This document shows, piece after piece, positions 46,271-58,700 of a stretch of 64,000 nucleotides of DNA. How positions within the stretch are numbered: the stretch's first letter is position 1; every line of letters begins with the position of its first letter. The stretch covers positions 626,202 through 690,201 of the forward strand of contig MNCI01003767.1 of NCBI GenBank assembly GCA_015680685.1. Reading direction: 5' to 3'. The notes under the pieces are model-generated. The model saw nothing but the letters and a program-made list of their open reading frames with translations. It was not told the origin of the DNA and ran no database searches. The position numbers and the translations under genes are program-made. Origin of the DNA: Gnetum montanum (lineage: Eukaryota; Streptophyta; Gnetopsida; Gnetales; Gnetaceae).

Positions 46271-47700
46271 AGGAATTCATCAGGAAAATAATCAAAAATT
46301 GGATACTTGTCCTCTTTTTTGTCCCATCGGGATTGAGATAAATGAGCAGCAACTATGTTCTCAATGCCTTTATGATCGATCATCGTAAGATCGAACTCTT
46401 GTAAGATTACAGGCCATCATATGATATGAGGGCTTACCATTGGCTTATTTATGAGGAACCTTATTGCACTATGATCTGTATGTATATATACTTTATATCC
46501 CAATACATAGTATCTAAAATTTTCTAATGAAAACACTACAGCCATTAATTCTTTCTCTATGGTAGTGTAGTTAAGTTGTGCACCAATGATACTTCTACTT
46601 GCATAGTGGATGTAATAAGGACACTTTTGGTCATCTAACTATGTAAGTACAACTCCTAAGGTATAGTTGGACACATCAGTCATGATATGGAATGGTTTGG
46701 ACCAATTAGGAGCTTGTAGAATGGGTGTTTCTACTAGCTTCTATTTCAAAGTTTAAAAAGCTAATTCACATTCCTTGGTCCACTCAAAAGGTACGTCCTT
46801 TTTTGTTAATTCCACCAATGGTTTGGCAACCTTTGAAAAGCTCTCAATAAATTTCCTATAGTAGCTAGTATGTCCAAGGAATGATCGAATATCTTTAATA
46901 GTTTCTGGTTGATGGGTAATTCCTTGGATAACTTTGATTTTCTTGGGGTCTACCTCTATCCCTGTGTGTAATATTTTATGCCTTAGTTACTACACCCTCT
47001 TGGATCATTAAATGGCTTTTCTGCTAGTTGAGCCTGAAATTGGTTTCTACACATCTTTTTAACACTTGCTCTAACCGGTCCAAGGCTTGATCAAAGTTTG
47101 CTCCATAGGTGGAGAAATCGTTCATAAAGACTTCTATACCATTTCCTATCTACTATTGGAAGATGCTTAGACCTAGTTGTTGAAATGTTTTAGGGGCATT
47201 GCACAAGCCAAACAACATCTGTTTATATGCAAACATTCCCCAAGGACTAGTGAAAGTAGTCTTGGCTTGGTCTTCTGGGGCTATTTGTATTTAATTATAT
47301 CTGCTATATCCATCTAGAAAACTATAGTAGCAGTGCCCTGCGATGGTGTCTAAGACTTGGTCAACAAATGGCAATGGAAAGTGATCTTTGAATGTTGCCA
47401 TATTTAGTAGCTTGAAATCTATGCACACCCTCTATGTGCCTCCCTTTTTAGGCACAATAACTAAGGGGCTAACCCATTCACTATCAAAAATGGGGTATAT
47501 GAACCTAGCCTTGAGAAGCTGTTTAATTTCTTCCTTGACTACTTGCTTCAGCTTTGGGTTCAAACACCTCTATGATTATCTTCGAGGCTTCATGGAGGGG
47601 TCAGTGTAAATCCTATGTTGGCATATCCTAGGATCTATTTTAGTTAATTCAGGATATGACCAAGCGAAGGCTTCTGACCATTTATTTATTACCTTTAGCA
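46271..47700 (-). pseudogene. N3 reverse transcriptase and RNase H
   Basis: On the minus strand, RT wording equivalent to N2 is read in pieces, including the catalytic box FMNDF at 47114-47128: codon AAC (47120-47122) replaces the first Asp, which would abolish catalysis. RNase H shows VYIHTDHSAIRFL near 46465-46500 and KELMAVVF near 46540. The region contains more stops than in N2, for example at the join before RNase H. Confidence 0.85.
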
Positions 47701-48067
47701 ATTCTTATTTTTGTTGAGGAGTAATCTAGCATTGATAATTACCGGCTTTCCATTTTTAAGGAACATGTATTCCATATCGGTGGGTAATGGTTTCAGCTCG
47801 AGGGGCTCTTGCTTAAATTTCTCAAGGATTTCCAACTTCTCCTAGTTGACATTTTCAAGGTTAAGACTTGGAAGTTGGTAGTGGACTTGCTCTAATGCTT
47901 CTATGCTATCAATGTAAGCACAAGTCAAACCCTCGGTTCCATGCATATGAGTGAACTACTTTTTTGATCAGTTGTTAGCCAGTGGGTGTCTTCCTGTCGT
48001 GTGGCTACTGCATACAGGCATCTTTGTATGTTAATCACTTGTGCACATTGATTGCATGCAGGCAATG

Positions 48068-48730
48068 CTAAACTTTGCACAAACCATGACCTCTGCACAT
48101 GCAATTACACCCTGTGTCATTGTATGTGATGCATGGAACTTTCTTCTTCTTGATCTTTTCAAATGTATTTTCCTTTGATATTTCTAGGGAAAGATTACGG
48201 ATTCCTAGGCATGCATTGATGGTACTTAGCCATGCTTTTTCCATTATGATTGAGAAGTCCACATTACCATTGTTCACCTAAATCACTAGGAAGTCAGCTG
48301 GGTACCACCACCTACAAATAGTGGTAACAATATCTTCCACCAATTCCAATGGGATAGTGATGGATGGGTTAGCCAACTCTAGATAGATGTTGCTCTTTTT
48401 TAATGGATGCAGGTTCCAGGCCTTGTACATTTCTTCAGAAATCAAGTTGACACTAGAACTTGCATCCAAAAGAGCCTTGCACAACGCATTTCCAAAGATT
48501 TGTAAGTATTTCAAAGGACTCCTAGGATCAGAGAATTTCCTGGGAAGGTGGTCAGCTTTGATCCAATTGGTGATGGCATGTGTTAGCATGATTGTATGCA
48601 TTGAGTGCAGTGGTTGAGTTGACGGAGGCACCAAAGTTTTGATTGATACTAAGGCATCCAAGGAATTAGCCGCTTGTGATTGTAAGGGCTTGGTTGGACC
48701 GTTGGCTCTAAAGAAAGGTCTTTTCTTCAT
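48068..48730 (-). pseudogene. N3 protease
   Basis: The frame 48730 to 48278 reads MKKRPFFRANGPTKP, then ALLDASSSVNLIS: the expected Asp-Leu-Gly became Asp-Ala-Ser. It continues VDFSIIMEKAWLSTI in the next segment (48277 to 48068). The start of the frame matches the corresponding N2 segment at 25276 (MKKRYFFRTN). A frame change separates the two segments. Confidence 0.83.
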
Positions 48731-49059
48731 GTGATTGTTGGAACCAACAGTAGGTTAGAGTTAACAGCCCTTGTGGCATTACATTACTGCGGCTGGGTAG
48801 GGATTTCACCTTGCATAGATGAAGTAGGTGGTAGTGGAGCTATTGGTGAAAGAGATGCATCTGGATGGGAAGGATGATATGCTTGCGAAATATCACCCCT
48901 AGAAGAGGGAGTCCTATAATACTCACAGGATTGGTAGTGAGGTTGAGGAGTGATGTGACCAGTAGAGTCACGTGGGAAGATTGGCTATTGCACGTAATAT
49001 CCATACAGGTTAGGTTGCCAGTAAGGATACTCTTGCCTTGGTGGTGGCATTCTCCATGA

Positions 49060-51121
49060 TTATGGGTGTTTTCATTGTTGATATTGCTCAATCAGTTGTG
49101 GTCGAGTTCCACTTGGATAATATGTTAAGGGTTGGTGGAACTGTCTTGGGTTACCTTGGGGGTAAGGTAACCTTCAGGGTGCTTGTCATTTGTTCAATCA
49201 TGGGTTGAGTGCATACATCCCAAACTCTTGCAGATGTGAGATCACAGGGCAACATCTCTTAGGATGGTCATATTGACATATTTCACATCCACTATCATTG
49301 TCTATTTCTGACTCCATAACCTCTTCAATGATGGCAACTTTGCCCTTACCCTTGCTACATGCATGTTCAACTTCTCTCTTTTTTCTTTTTTTGCTCACTA
49401 ACTTGCTCTCTAGACTCCTCTACTATTTTAAGAATAGATTGAAATCTATTGTCTAGGGAATCCCACATTTGGTCTACCTTTGCCGATACTTCTGATGTCA
49501 ACTTTTGGATAGGCAAAGTTTTCCTATTCACCATCTCTTTGAGTGGTGACTCTTCTTCATCCTCACAAAATCTTACTCCCCTCTTCCAGAGGGAAGGATC
49601 TCAGTTATACTCTTCTGCACTTTCTCTCTTCCATAGCTCATCTACTTCCTTAGCAACTTGCTCCAATAGTCTTTGAATTTGATGGAACCTAAGCTCGAAT
49701 AGTCTTTCTTAGGCATAGTTCCCAGGGTTCTTCTCATTTCATGCCTAAGCCCATCTACGAGATGGTGCAGTTGATCCCTTTGTGAATAACCATGGCTAGG
49801 ACAGCGGTGTAACAGTGCATAATATCGGCCCATGGCAGCATCCAAGGGTTCATGTCCTCCTTTTTTTTAGCGTTGGATTTGCTTTCGCAAGTTAGACACT
49901 CAGGAGTACGTTTGGTACTTATCCTTAAATAGTTCAAATATAGTACTCCACCTACAAATGGATTCTAGTTCTAAAGACCGGTACCAGCTTTCCACTTCTT
50001 TAACTAATGTCTGTGGAAATAACTTAAGCTTTTTCCATTCATTCTCTATGTTCTATAAGGCACACACATAATGGAATGCTTATAAATGATTATGAGGATC
50101 AGCGTTGTATCCCCCTTCAAATCATGGGATGTTGTTTATATCTAATCTCTTGATCCTACTATCTTTCTGGTGCCTTGTTGGAATTCTAACAGCCTCAGTT
50201 ATGTCCAACATACTTTGAGTAGTGAGTAGGGGTTCATCGTGATCATCTTGTCCATGGTGTCTATGATGCCTACATTGTTCCCTACTCTACCTTCTTCTAT
50301 GTCATGACTCTCTAGAGTGCCCTCATCCCCTTTCCTGGCTATTTCATCTATGACTTCCACATTGCTTACCTTTATCCCCGTGATCTTTTTCTTTATGACT
50401 ACATCCGAATACTAAAGGAGAGGATGAAGGAGATGATGAAGGTGAAGAAGAAGGAGAACCATCACCATGACGGTGTCTGCCACCTTCTCTTCGGCAGTCT
50501 TGACCTCGATCGCGATTGCGATCAGAATGTCTATCTCTATCATGTGTCCATGTCCCTTTTTCGGACCCTTTGTGCCCATGGGTATCAAAATCTAGGTTAT
50601 GAATAGTGAAATGAAGGTTCTGATACACAACCCCTTGGCCAAAGTCAAGGGGAGGAACATCATTGTGTGGGCGACTACCTGAGGCAGGTTCACCACCCTC
50701 ATTTTCGCTTAAGATGTGGAACATCTTGCGATCACTTACCCTTCAAAGACTTATGATGTCTCTCCTATTGCAAATCCCTTTAACGTTGAGCCTCCATGGG
50801 ACTGTATTCTCTCGAGTCATGGTCTTGCACAACGTATTCTACATGTAAGTATGGCATGCCAATTCGTATGAGGGAACGAAGAAGCATGCTTGGGACTGAA
50901 CGATCCGGAGGTAACACTATGTTACCTTCTAAGTCTCGCCAACACAGTTGCTCATCTCAATGGGGGATAAAGGTGAAGTCTGGTATATACTCATCAGGAT
51001 GAATATATACCACTCAAACTTGTTAAGGGATTGGCAGATCAACGTCATGTATATTATGCCACTGATTGTTTCCTGTTTCAAACCTAGGTGGTGAGGCGCT
51101 TTCATACAAAGAACGAGACAT
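49060..51121 (-). pseudogene. N3 gag
   Basis: The ATG (complement of 51119-51121) starts MSRSLYESASPPRF, then VVYIHPDEYIPDF. The frame 50724 to 50344 is the Arg/Asp/His-rich and Ser/Pro-rich linker (DRDRHSDRNRDRGQD, SPSSSPSSS). The capsid domain is read in fragments near 50060-49640 (ALLHRCPSHGYS, LVDGLRHEMRRTLG). The variant zinc knuckle CEICQYDHPKRCC (C-x2-C-x3-H-x4-C) is intact at about 49290-49250. A Pro/Gln/Tyr-rich tail follows to about 49060. Confidence 0.83.
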
Positions 51122-51238
51122 ACTTGTCTGTTCAATGTGCAATGTATTCTTGTTTATTATTTTCTCAATCAACCCTAAGGGTTCGTTCCAATGATGTGAA
51201 TGATTTCCTATGTTCTAATTAGCACAAAAACAACTAAG

Positions 51239-51256
51239 TCCCTGGCAATGGCACCA
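51239..51256 (-). promoter_or_regulatory. N3 primer-binding site, tRNA-Asp type
   Basis: On the minus strand TGGTGCCATTGCCAGGGA, one base from the 5' LTR end. It is the best-kept primer site in the window against TGGCGCCGTTGCCGGGGA. Confidence 0.85.
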
Positions 51257-51257
51257 A

Positions 51258-52143
51258 TGATCAGCAGCGAGGTACCCCTACGCTCAACCATACGAATATG
51301 AACATTTCATGCACGATCTAGTTGAATTCCAAGGACTAAGTGCTTATGCGCCCTTGTGGAACAAGGATGGGTTGATTGATCGTTGTCTTCCCAAACTTAC
51401 TTGTATGTCATAATTGTATGGTTAAGTAAGCTTGACGCATATGATTTTTATATCTTTTATGTTTTTATGTCCTATGGTAATAGGGAAAGAGAGAGATAAC
51501 TAGGTGACTAATTTCACTTGACTACTCATTAACTAAGTTCTAACTAATCCTAGCATAAGAATCTATTCCCACTTGTCATACACATCTTGAACCAGTGCAA
51601 CACTGCTAGGATTACCAAACGCTAATTGTTACTGGGTTACCAAGCATTACACGCATGCTCGAAGTGGTTGTGCTTGTGTAATTTAACGATTTGCTTAATT
51701 GATCAAAATGAACTTTTGTGCTAATAACATAAATGTAAAGTGCATAAAATAAAATAAAATAAAATAAATGCATAAGAAAATAAAATAAAAGAAATGTGTA
51801 AGAAAAAAAATCTCAAGTGCTGGAAGGATGAATCAAAGAGCTCACGTTTATTGTCGTAAACAAGGTGTGCTCAAGTACACAATGCTTGAATAAAGATCTA
51901 TCCACACGTAGACCTCCTATTGCGAGCACTTGGAAAATACTCTAACTTTCAAATAGACTACAAGAGTTTTTCTACTTGACTACTAAAAGACTTCTCTTCC
52001 GATTGTGCACTTGGGCACTGTATTTATAGGCTTGGGAGCAACTACTCTAATAATTAGAGTAACCGCTCTAATAATTAGAATAACTGCTAAAGCAACCGCT
52101 AGAGTAACCACTAAAGTAACCGCTAGAGTAACTGCTCTCATCA
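51258..52143 (-). mobile_element. N3 5' LTR
   Basis: The plus strand runs from TGATCAGCAGCGAGG to ACTGCTCTCATCA. It is close to 42092-42997. TATAAATA lies on the complement of 52021-52028; the U3 repeats (AGAGTAACCGCTCTAATAAT and variants) lie at 52035-52140. Confidence 0.92.
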
Positions 52144-52450
52144 TTTATGTTAAAGAACTACTTGATTAAGAAAAGTTATAGATTTCAAAAAAAAAAAAAA
52201 ACAGTGTGTTACATCCAACTGAGCTTAAAACCTTGCCTAAATCATTACAGTGCATGTACCTGCAAAATGAAAAGCCTATCATCATTAATGCTAAGCTCAA
52301 GAAGGATTAAAAAAGAAAGTTACCTGAGATAGTGGACAAATTATTCATAATATTTACATGGTCTTATGATAAAATTATAATAATTAATTCCTATATATGC
52401 CAACACCATATATATAGTAATTCAATAGTAAAACTAAGGTTATTTCCTCA
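52144..52450 (+). pseudogene. Old gypsy pol fragment, right of N3
   Basis: The plus strand reads QNEKPIIINAKLKKD near 52261-52305, then IVDKLFIIFTWSYDK near 52330-52374. This aligns with the start of the reverse-transcriptase region in N2 (NGKPVIINTRLAPQQ and KAFTWSYLEL, 26250-26360). It is the direct continuation of the fragment at 40900-42091. Confidence 0.68.
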
Positions 52451-53002
52451 ATGTAGACTTAGTCCCAAACTAAAAGATGCATGAAAGAAAAAAATTAAAA
52501 AAAATTGAAGATGGGATTCATTTACCTAATGGTAGATAATGAGTGAGTTATGCCACTTATCATTATTCCAAAAAAGTGTGTAAATGGATGATGAGGCATC
52601 CAATGGCATTTTGTAAGTCGACTATAAGCCTTAGATTTGGGAAGTGTTTCACATGCCTTGTGTTTGTAGCCCAATGTGTTTAATTAAGTTTCTTAGTCTT
52701 CCACAATGTACCCTTATCCTCTATGTCATACTTTAATATTGTGTCCATGATTCCAATCTCCTTAGGATGATTTTGACTTCACTTGGATGTCCTAGGATTC
52801 CTCTAGCATGCTCCCTTAAGTTCTAGCTTTCACATGGGATCCTTTAGGTAAAGTGTGACTTTAGGATGGATGTGCTCACTACCCTACACTAGTGTAGGGG
52901 CATCAATGCATCCATTGCATACTCAATTTCAAGCCAAACTACCAAAAGTACATTCTAATTGATTAGGGTTGCATTAACGAACCTCCATTGATGCCTAGGT
53001 GT
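52451..53002. other. AT-rich spacer
   Basis: No gene or element end recognised. Confidence 0.4.
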
Positions 53003-53810
53003 TGATGAGCCTCCTCAATTTCATTGTGAAAACTATAAATACTTGGGATGATCACTCACATATATCTTATTTATAATTTGAATTTTATTTGAACTTTTGG
53101 CATTCATTTTGTATGAAGAGCTCTTACTCCCTTGGGTAAGTTGATTTCTTTCCTTGTCTTGTGTATGTTTTGAGTTATCGCTTTCACAAGTGTGGCTAGA
53201 CTCTATTGGATACCATGCTTATGTAGTCCAAAATTGTTTGGTTGATGCAGAGTCTAGTGTTTTCATGGTAAATAAAGCTCATGGTTTTCCCTTATCTCAC
53301 TATTAATACCTTAAACATAAAAATAATAAAAATACGCATTTAATTTTTGTTTGATTGAGCTATGACGATTCATTCCTTTTTTAAGAAGGTTACAACTATA
53401 CGACATGGAGTTGGACAATTTAGGTCATGACTAAGAGATATTTCTATTGCATTTTCATGTGTGGTGTTACACTTTTCCTCTTAAGGGACTGCAACACAAG
53501 CGTTACCCTTGTTCCCAAGTGGGATTGCAATGCATGTGTATTTATTACTTGTTTCCTAAAAGATAAAATTCATAAACATTATAAAATATAAAATTATCAA
53601 TATTCTCATCTTTTTCACCATGGAAACATGCATTTTAATTGTATCATATGTCTTATAATATTTTTTGTATTTTTTGAATGCAACAATATATACAAGTATT
53701 CTTGGCAATCCACATAACATCATCTTTGAAGCTTACGATCAAATCGCACTATGATTTGTATGATATATCCCATTGGTCCAAAACTAGTGGGATCCCTATC
53801 ACTAGCATCA
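53003..53810 (+). mobile_element. Old gypsy 5' LTR
   Basis: Starts TGATGAGCCTCC and ends CTATCACTAGCATCA. It is 808 bases, the length of the N1 and N2 LTRs. TATAAATA lies at 53034-53041. Only short stretches still align with the other LTRs, so this is an older copy. The sequence after it (TTGTTTTGAAATG) is where the primer site belongs but has decayed. No 3' partner is present. Confidence 0.65.
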
Positions 53811-54179
53811 TTGTTTTGAAATGTATTAGTGAATTACCTTGATAATGCTCATGCATTCACAATTTTCCTTTTTTTTATGTTGTTGATTTTGTAAGAAATA
53901 AAGGATTGAAGCAATAATGGCTTAATTGAACAAAGAAAATCAATTGAAGCAAAGCCTCATTTGGTTCAAATAATTTTCAAAAATATGGTAAATGAGGCAA
54001 CATATCCTATTATGGTAAAATTTCATCAAAGAAAACTAGGACCATGGTGTGATGCTCATGGATGATTTTACAAGAAACCTGAAGAAGTTGGACATGTTGC
54101 ACTTGAGAAGGCTTTATCTAACCAAGGCTTCATAAAGAATTTGGCGAATTACAAACCCATGTCATCCCAACATTTATAG

Positions 54180-54927
54180 TATGCTTCATGATATGATTAC
54201 AAAGAAGGATTATGAGTGCATACATTTTGGGAAGCAGGCAAGACCTTCTCTTCAACATTTTCATTGCTACAACATAAATGATTCTAGGGGAAGAAGGTTC
54301 ATGGATCTTTGTTCATGGGACTTGAGCTATACTTGTGGTGATCTAAAGTAGTTAATGATTCCATGTTATTCTTACTTTCATTTGAATGAAGGTGATGATG
54401 ACTTAGATGAACCATTATTTTCATGGATCTAGCATGGTCAAATTCATGAAGTAGTTTGCATCCCACCTGAAAGCATTGATGAAAGTAGAATAAAAAAGGT
54501 TAATATGGCTAATATTTTCATGTTCAATGGAAGGTTATATGATGATCCCCAACTCCATGTTCAAACATTTATCATCACTTCTAGGCTACAAGGGTTGAAT
54601 AGTAAGTGACAAAAACTTCATCTTTTTCCTCACACACTCATTAATTTTGCTAAATCTTGGTATCAATCTCTTCCACCCAACTCCATCTCTTCTTAGGTAG
54701 ACATGTTAAAAGCTTTCAATTTTAGATTTGATTCTTATGCTCGAGTTGTAAATATTAGAAAAAAGATAGCAAGATGGAAGCAGGATACTAATGAATCATT
54801 AGATATGATCATAAAGTAGTACAATTGCTTACTTAATCAATGTCCAAATCATGGGTTTAGTAAACATGACCAATTAGTGCACCTGGTAGAAGGACTAATA
54901 CAACAAACTCATGAAAGGGTGGATATG
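54180..54927 (+). pseudogene. Old gypsy gag, truncated by the LTR pair at 54928
   Basis: Reads KVNMANIFMFNGRLYDDPQL, then SWYQSLPPNSIS, FNFRFDSYARVVNIRKKIA, RWKQDTNESLDMI and HLVEGLIQQTHERVDMW. These align in order with the gag domain of N2 (23860-24290). Stops and one frame change are present. Sequence before 54180 (from about 53900) is probably its N-terminus. It stops where the reverse LTR begins. Confidence 0.78.
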
Positions 54928-56212
54928 TGGAGTAGGTTCACTCCAATATTAAATCACTTTTGATTACTAAATCAAGATATTATGAAAATGTAATAACTTT
55001 TAATAGAAAATAAGAAAACTATATATCTTCAATTATTCAATTAGAAGATTACAATGAGGTCCTTAAAAATCACAAACATCCAAAACCTTTCACACTCAGA
55101 TGATATTGTAGAGCATAAGGCTCTACATCCTCACAATGGTTGTTCTCAACACAAAACAGAAAAATAGAGAGATTATTCCATGACCTGGAAATGAGATCTT
55201 AATATACAAGTAAGATTAGAAACATATAGGCCAACATACAACATAATTGACCTTGGAGTTGTAACCTTTATGCACTCACTCAATGTTCTCTTCCATACCT
55301 TGCCTAAGCTCTCATCAAATCAAGAGCACTCAATAAGAAATATTCTCTTGAAATTCCATTTAATTCAAGCATGAAACAATCTATATTTATTAGAAAACAA
55401 GATAAGAAAAAACCCTAGGAAACTTTCCTCAAGCTCTACTTGAAGATCATCTACTGATGAGAAGACATCACATGTAAGAAATCTTGGATAATGATGAGAC
55501 GTCTTGGATCTTGGTGAGACATCTCAAATGTAGTTGAGACATCTCACACTTATATGAGATGTTTGATACTTATGTGAGATATCTCAATAGCAACCCATGT
55601 TAACAAGGAGACATCTAAAGCCACCAGGAGACATCTCATGTATTCTAGCAAAGCTTCAATGGGATGGTTTCAATGGAAAATAACTGACAAAACTCCAAAT
55701 CCATGTGAGAAACATCTAGAGAGTCATTTAGAAAAGGTTCCTAGGGTTTTAGATCTATATAATCATGTTTTAAATCCATGTTTGGTAGGAGAGAAAGAGA
55801 GCATATGAGAGAAAAAAACTCTTGAGAGTGAAGAGTTGAGTAAGAGAGAATGGGTGAGTGCAAATGGTGATTATAGCTCCAAGATCAACTTGTGGTATGT
55901 TGGTCAATGTGTTCTATTCTCTTGTACCTCACTTGTGAGTTAAGAATCTTAGTCCTAGATTATGGGAGAGATTTTTATTGGTCTTGTCTTACATTGAGAA
56001 CAACCATTGTGTGATTGTAGAGCCCCATGCTCTACAATATCGTTTGCGTGTGATAGGTTTTGGATGTTTGTGGGTTGTGGGAACTCGATTATAATCTTCT
56101 AATTGCATTAATTAAAGATAGCTAGTTTTCTTGTTTTCTAGTAGATAGTTTTGTCTTTGCATAATATCTAGATTTAGTATTCGAAAGTGATTTATTTGGA
56201 AGTGAACATCCA
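54928..56212. mobile_element. Two LTRs of one family, head to head
   Basis: The left arm (54928 to at least 55300) is the inverted copy of the right arm (about 55840-56212). Clear landmarks are GATATTGTAGAGC (55113) against GCTCTACAATATCG (56029-56042), and GGTTGTTCTCAA against TTGAGAACAACC. Weaker inverted similarity goes deeper (AAACCCTAGGAAACTTTCC near 55412 against CCTAGGGTTTTAG near 55740). The right LTR ends GAACATCCA at 56212 and is followed by a primer site. The middle (55440-55640) has repeated GAGACATCTC. The left arm has no internal region attached, so it is a reverse solo or broken LTR. Confidence 0.7.
55516..55633 (+). promoter_or_regulatory. Cluster of GAGACA hexamers in the head-to-head LTRs
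   Basis: GAGACA occurs at 55516-55521, 55536-55541, 55608-55613 and 55628-55633, three times within GAGACATCTC. The complement, TGTCTC, is the auxin response element core. The same sort of cluster occurs in solo LTR S3. Confidence 0.45.
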
Positions 56213-56216
56213 TTAT

Positions 56217-57900
56217 TGGTGTCAAAGCCTAGGATCTATTATTATTTGAATTTTTGGTTAAGGATTTTGGTCACTTTTAGATGGCACCCTAAAAGAAACA
56301 AATGCAAGCTCTAAATTAGGACATGGAGAGCATGAAGTCCGCCTTCCAAATGATGGTTGCTTGATTGGATGAAATTAACATGAAGGTAGATTGAAATGCT
56401 AATCCTAGCCATATCTAGAGACATAGAGGTGAAGAGCATGTATGTTCAGATAATGAAGTTTCACAACTAGGGACAATCTAGCTATAGGAGTGTAGGAAAC
56501 CATCAGCCAAGGATTATAATGGGAGGGAATCTTATTCTTCATATGAGAGATTTGAGGGCTCCAATGATGTTAAACACTTCTTCTTCAAGCAAGCTTGACT
56601 AAGAAGATGAGGCAAGGCTTGCTAGAATGTTTATAAATTTTGCAAGACTTCTGTATATGGAGTTAAATATTTTTAATGGTGTAGAAAATACCAATGCTTT
56701 TGCAAGTTGATTGAAGGTACTTAAGAAGCATTTTCAATTGGAACAGATACCAAATAACTTGAGGATACCTATTTTTGAATTTAGATTAGAAGGTATGGCT
56801 TCTACTTGATGGAAAATGGATTTCTAGGATTATGAAAGATGAAATGGTCAACTTATCAGAGATTGGGATATGATGAAATATAGGTTGAAGAGAGAATTTG
56901 AATAGTCTTATTAGAAACAAATAATCATTATGAAGTTAAAATTCCTAAGGGAAGGTGACAAGGATGTCAAAGAATTCTACATTGAATTTTGTGATCTATT
57001 CCATCAAGGTAAGATAAATTGGGAGGAATATAAACAAATTTCAATCTTTTTAGGAGGTCTTTAAATGATGTGCTAGCAAGAGCTATCCTTTTATGAGCCA
57101 CAAACTCTTGATAAGGATTATGATATGGCACTCAAGGCTAAGAAGAAATTAGGTGGATTCAAAATCAAGAGCAAATAAATTTCCAAAGAAAAGGAGAAGG
57201 AATCTAGATCTGATAAGGAATCCAAGTCTAAATATGAAGACAAAGAGAACAACTAAGACAATAAAATTGAAAGAGGTGATAAGAAGGGTAAAGTCAAGAA
57301 GGACCAAGGTAAGGGAGACAAGGATCAAGGTAGCAAATCATCAAAAATTCAATGCTTCAAGTGTGGAAAATGGAAACATAAGCAATGGAAATGTTCACTT
57401 TACAAGATAGCCAAGAGTAAAGATGTGCAAACCTTGGAGGTGGAGGAGACATCAAGCCAAGGTCTTTAGAGAGGTAATCCTAATGTTCCAAAAATTGAGA
57501 ATGTTTCTAAATTAAATTTTTGTGCATTCATGGGGAATGCCAATAGAGGAGATCATCTTGATAAGAAATTGTTGTTTTAGATTGGGGCTAGTTGTTTGCT
57601 TATTGGGGGAATGGATTCATATTTAGATTGATGAGGAAGCCCATGAAAATGTAATTTCTAGATTGGGTTTGGTATGTAATGCTCATCCGAAACCCTATAA
57701 GGTGCATTGGTTGTCTATAGATTTTTTCTAAGAGGTGAGGGAATAATATACTTTGAAACTTAAAATTAGAAGTTTTCATGATGTTGTGGAGTGTGATGTG
57801 CTTCCAATAGATTATGCTAATGTAATTGTTGGTAAACCTTGGAATTTTAACAATGATGTTTAGTTTGATGGAGCAATAGTTTGATGGAGCAAGAAATGTG
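56217..57900 (+). pseudogene. Gypsy (chromovirus-like) gag and protease remnant
   Basis: TGGTGTCAAAGC at 56217-56228 resembles the initiator-Met tRNA primer site TGGTATCAGAGC. A decayed gag follows, with a classical zinc knuckle CFKCGKWKHKQWKC (C-x2-C-x4-H-x4-C) at 57353-57394 within a Lys-rich tail. Protease traces are IGASCLLIGG (expected DSGASxxxI) near 57577, HPKPYKVHWLSID near 57689 and CDVLPIDYANVIVGKPWNF near 57794-57850, wording typical of chromovirus-type protease regions. Stops and frameshifts are dense. No reverse transcriptase follows, so the element is truncated near 57900. Confidence 0.75.
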
Positions 57901-58434
57901 TGGAGTGTTGCTAGATTTGATGGAATCCATGATTTAATTCCTATGATAACATACAGAAACTGCACATGAAACTCCCATAGCAAAGCAAAAACGTATAAAC
58001 AGAAATCTGGAGAAGCCTCATGGAATGATAAACAACCATGCTTGTTTAATTGACATCTACACCAGTGGACTTACAAGTGATAGAATGAGTGGCACTATCA
58101 GTCAACAACAATGATTTCAGCCAAAAAACAAAAAACTTGTAGCCTGCAAGTAAGATGCAGGAAAGCAGAGCATATTTCAAAGCAAGCACCAAATAATCAG
58201 AAAATGGCCCCTTTACTTTTGGGGAGGGGCGTTTACCAACTTGAGCGCTACCTACACTGAGCAGAGTTTCTCTTGCCATTGGCGTTGCTGCCCTTGTCCT
58301 TTAAAGTTGAAATGTTTGCCTGATACAAACATAACCATCCTCGTTCCTTTCTATTTATTTCTCTCTTCTCCAGTCCAGTCTAGTCCAATCCAGTCCAGTC
58401 TAAGAGGTGATCTCCAGTTTTCAAGTAGCACTGC
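57901..58434. other. Spacer with short CAGTCCAGTCTA-type repeats
   Basis: No gene was recognised. At 58367-58402 the phrase CCAGTC[CT] is repeated about six times. Confidence 0.4.
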
Positions 58435-58700
58435 TCACCCTCCTCTGCTACCTCCCCTGGCACCGTGGACACCATGGACACTGTGAAAAGCTACCTCCCT
58501 TAGAGCACTGTAGACACCATCAGCGCCCAGAAAAGTTGTCTTCCTCAACACGCTGTGGACACTGCCGGCACCAGGGAAAATACCACAAACATCGCTGGCG
58601 CTGAGGAAAGTTGCCTTCCTTACCCTACCGCAGATACCATTAGCACTGTGAAAACTTGCCTCCCCTACCAATTTCAGCAATTTGAACTTTGTTATTAGTT
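58435..58700 (-). repeat. Diverged ~45-50-bp tandem repeat
   Basis: On the plus strand the theme CACTGTGAAAAGCTACCTCC, then CACTGTAGACACCATCAGCGC, recurs about five times with divergence. On the minus strand it gives an open frame with repeated KATFLSASDVCG, KTTFLGADGVYS and EVAFHSVHGVHG. The frame is probably a by-product of the repeat; no protein family recognised. Confidence 0.55.

Larger units (their letters stand above)
42092..52143 (-). mobile_element. N3: full-length minus-strand gypsy element (Athila-like)
   Basis: LTRs 42092-42997 (3') and 51258-52143 (5'); flanks GTTAT (42087-42091) and TTTAT (52144-52148) give a TSD with one mismatch. Reading the minus strand from 51257 down: PBS, gag, protease, reverse transcriptase, RNase H, integrase, 3' spacer, polypurine tract (TACCCCCAT on the plus strand, 42998-43006). 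It is a close relative of N2 in proteins and layout but its LTR promoter has a different repeat module. It lies in an older gypsy pol whose sequence continues on either side. Confidence 0.92.
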
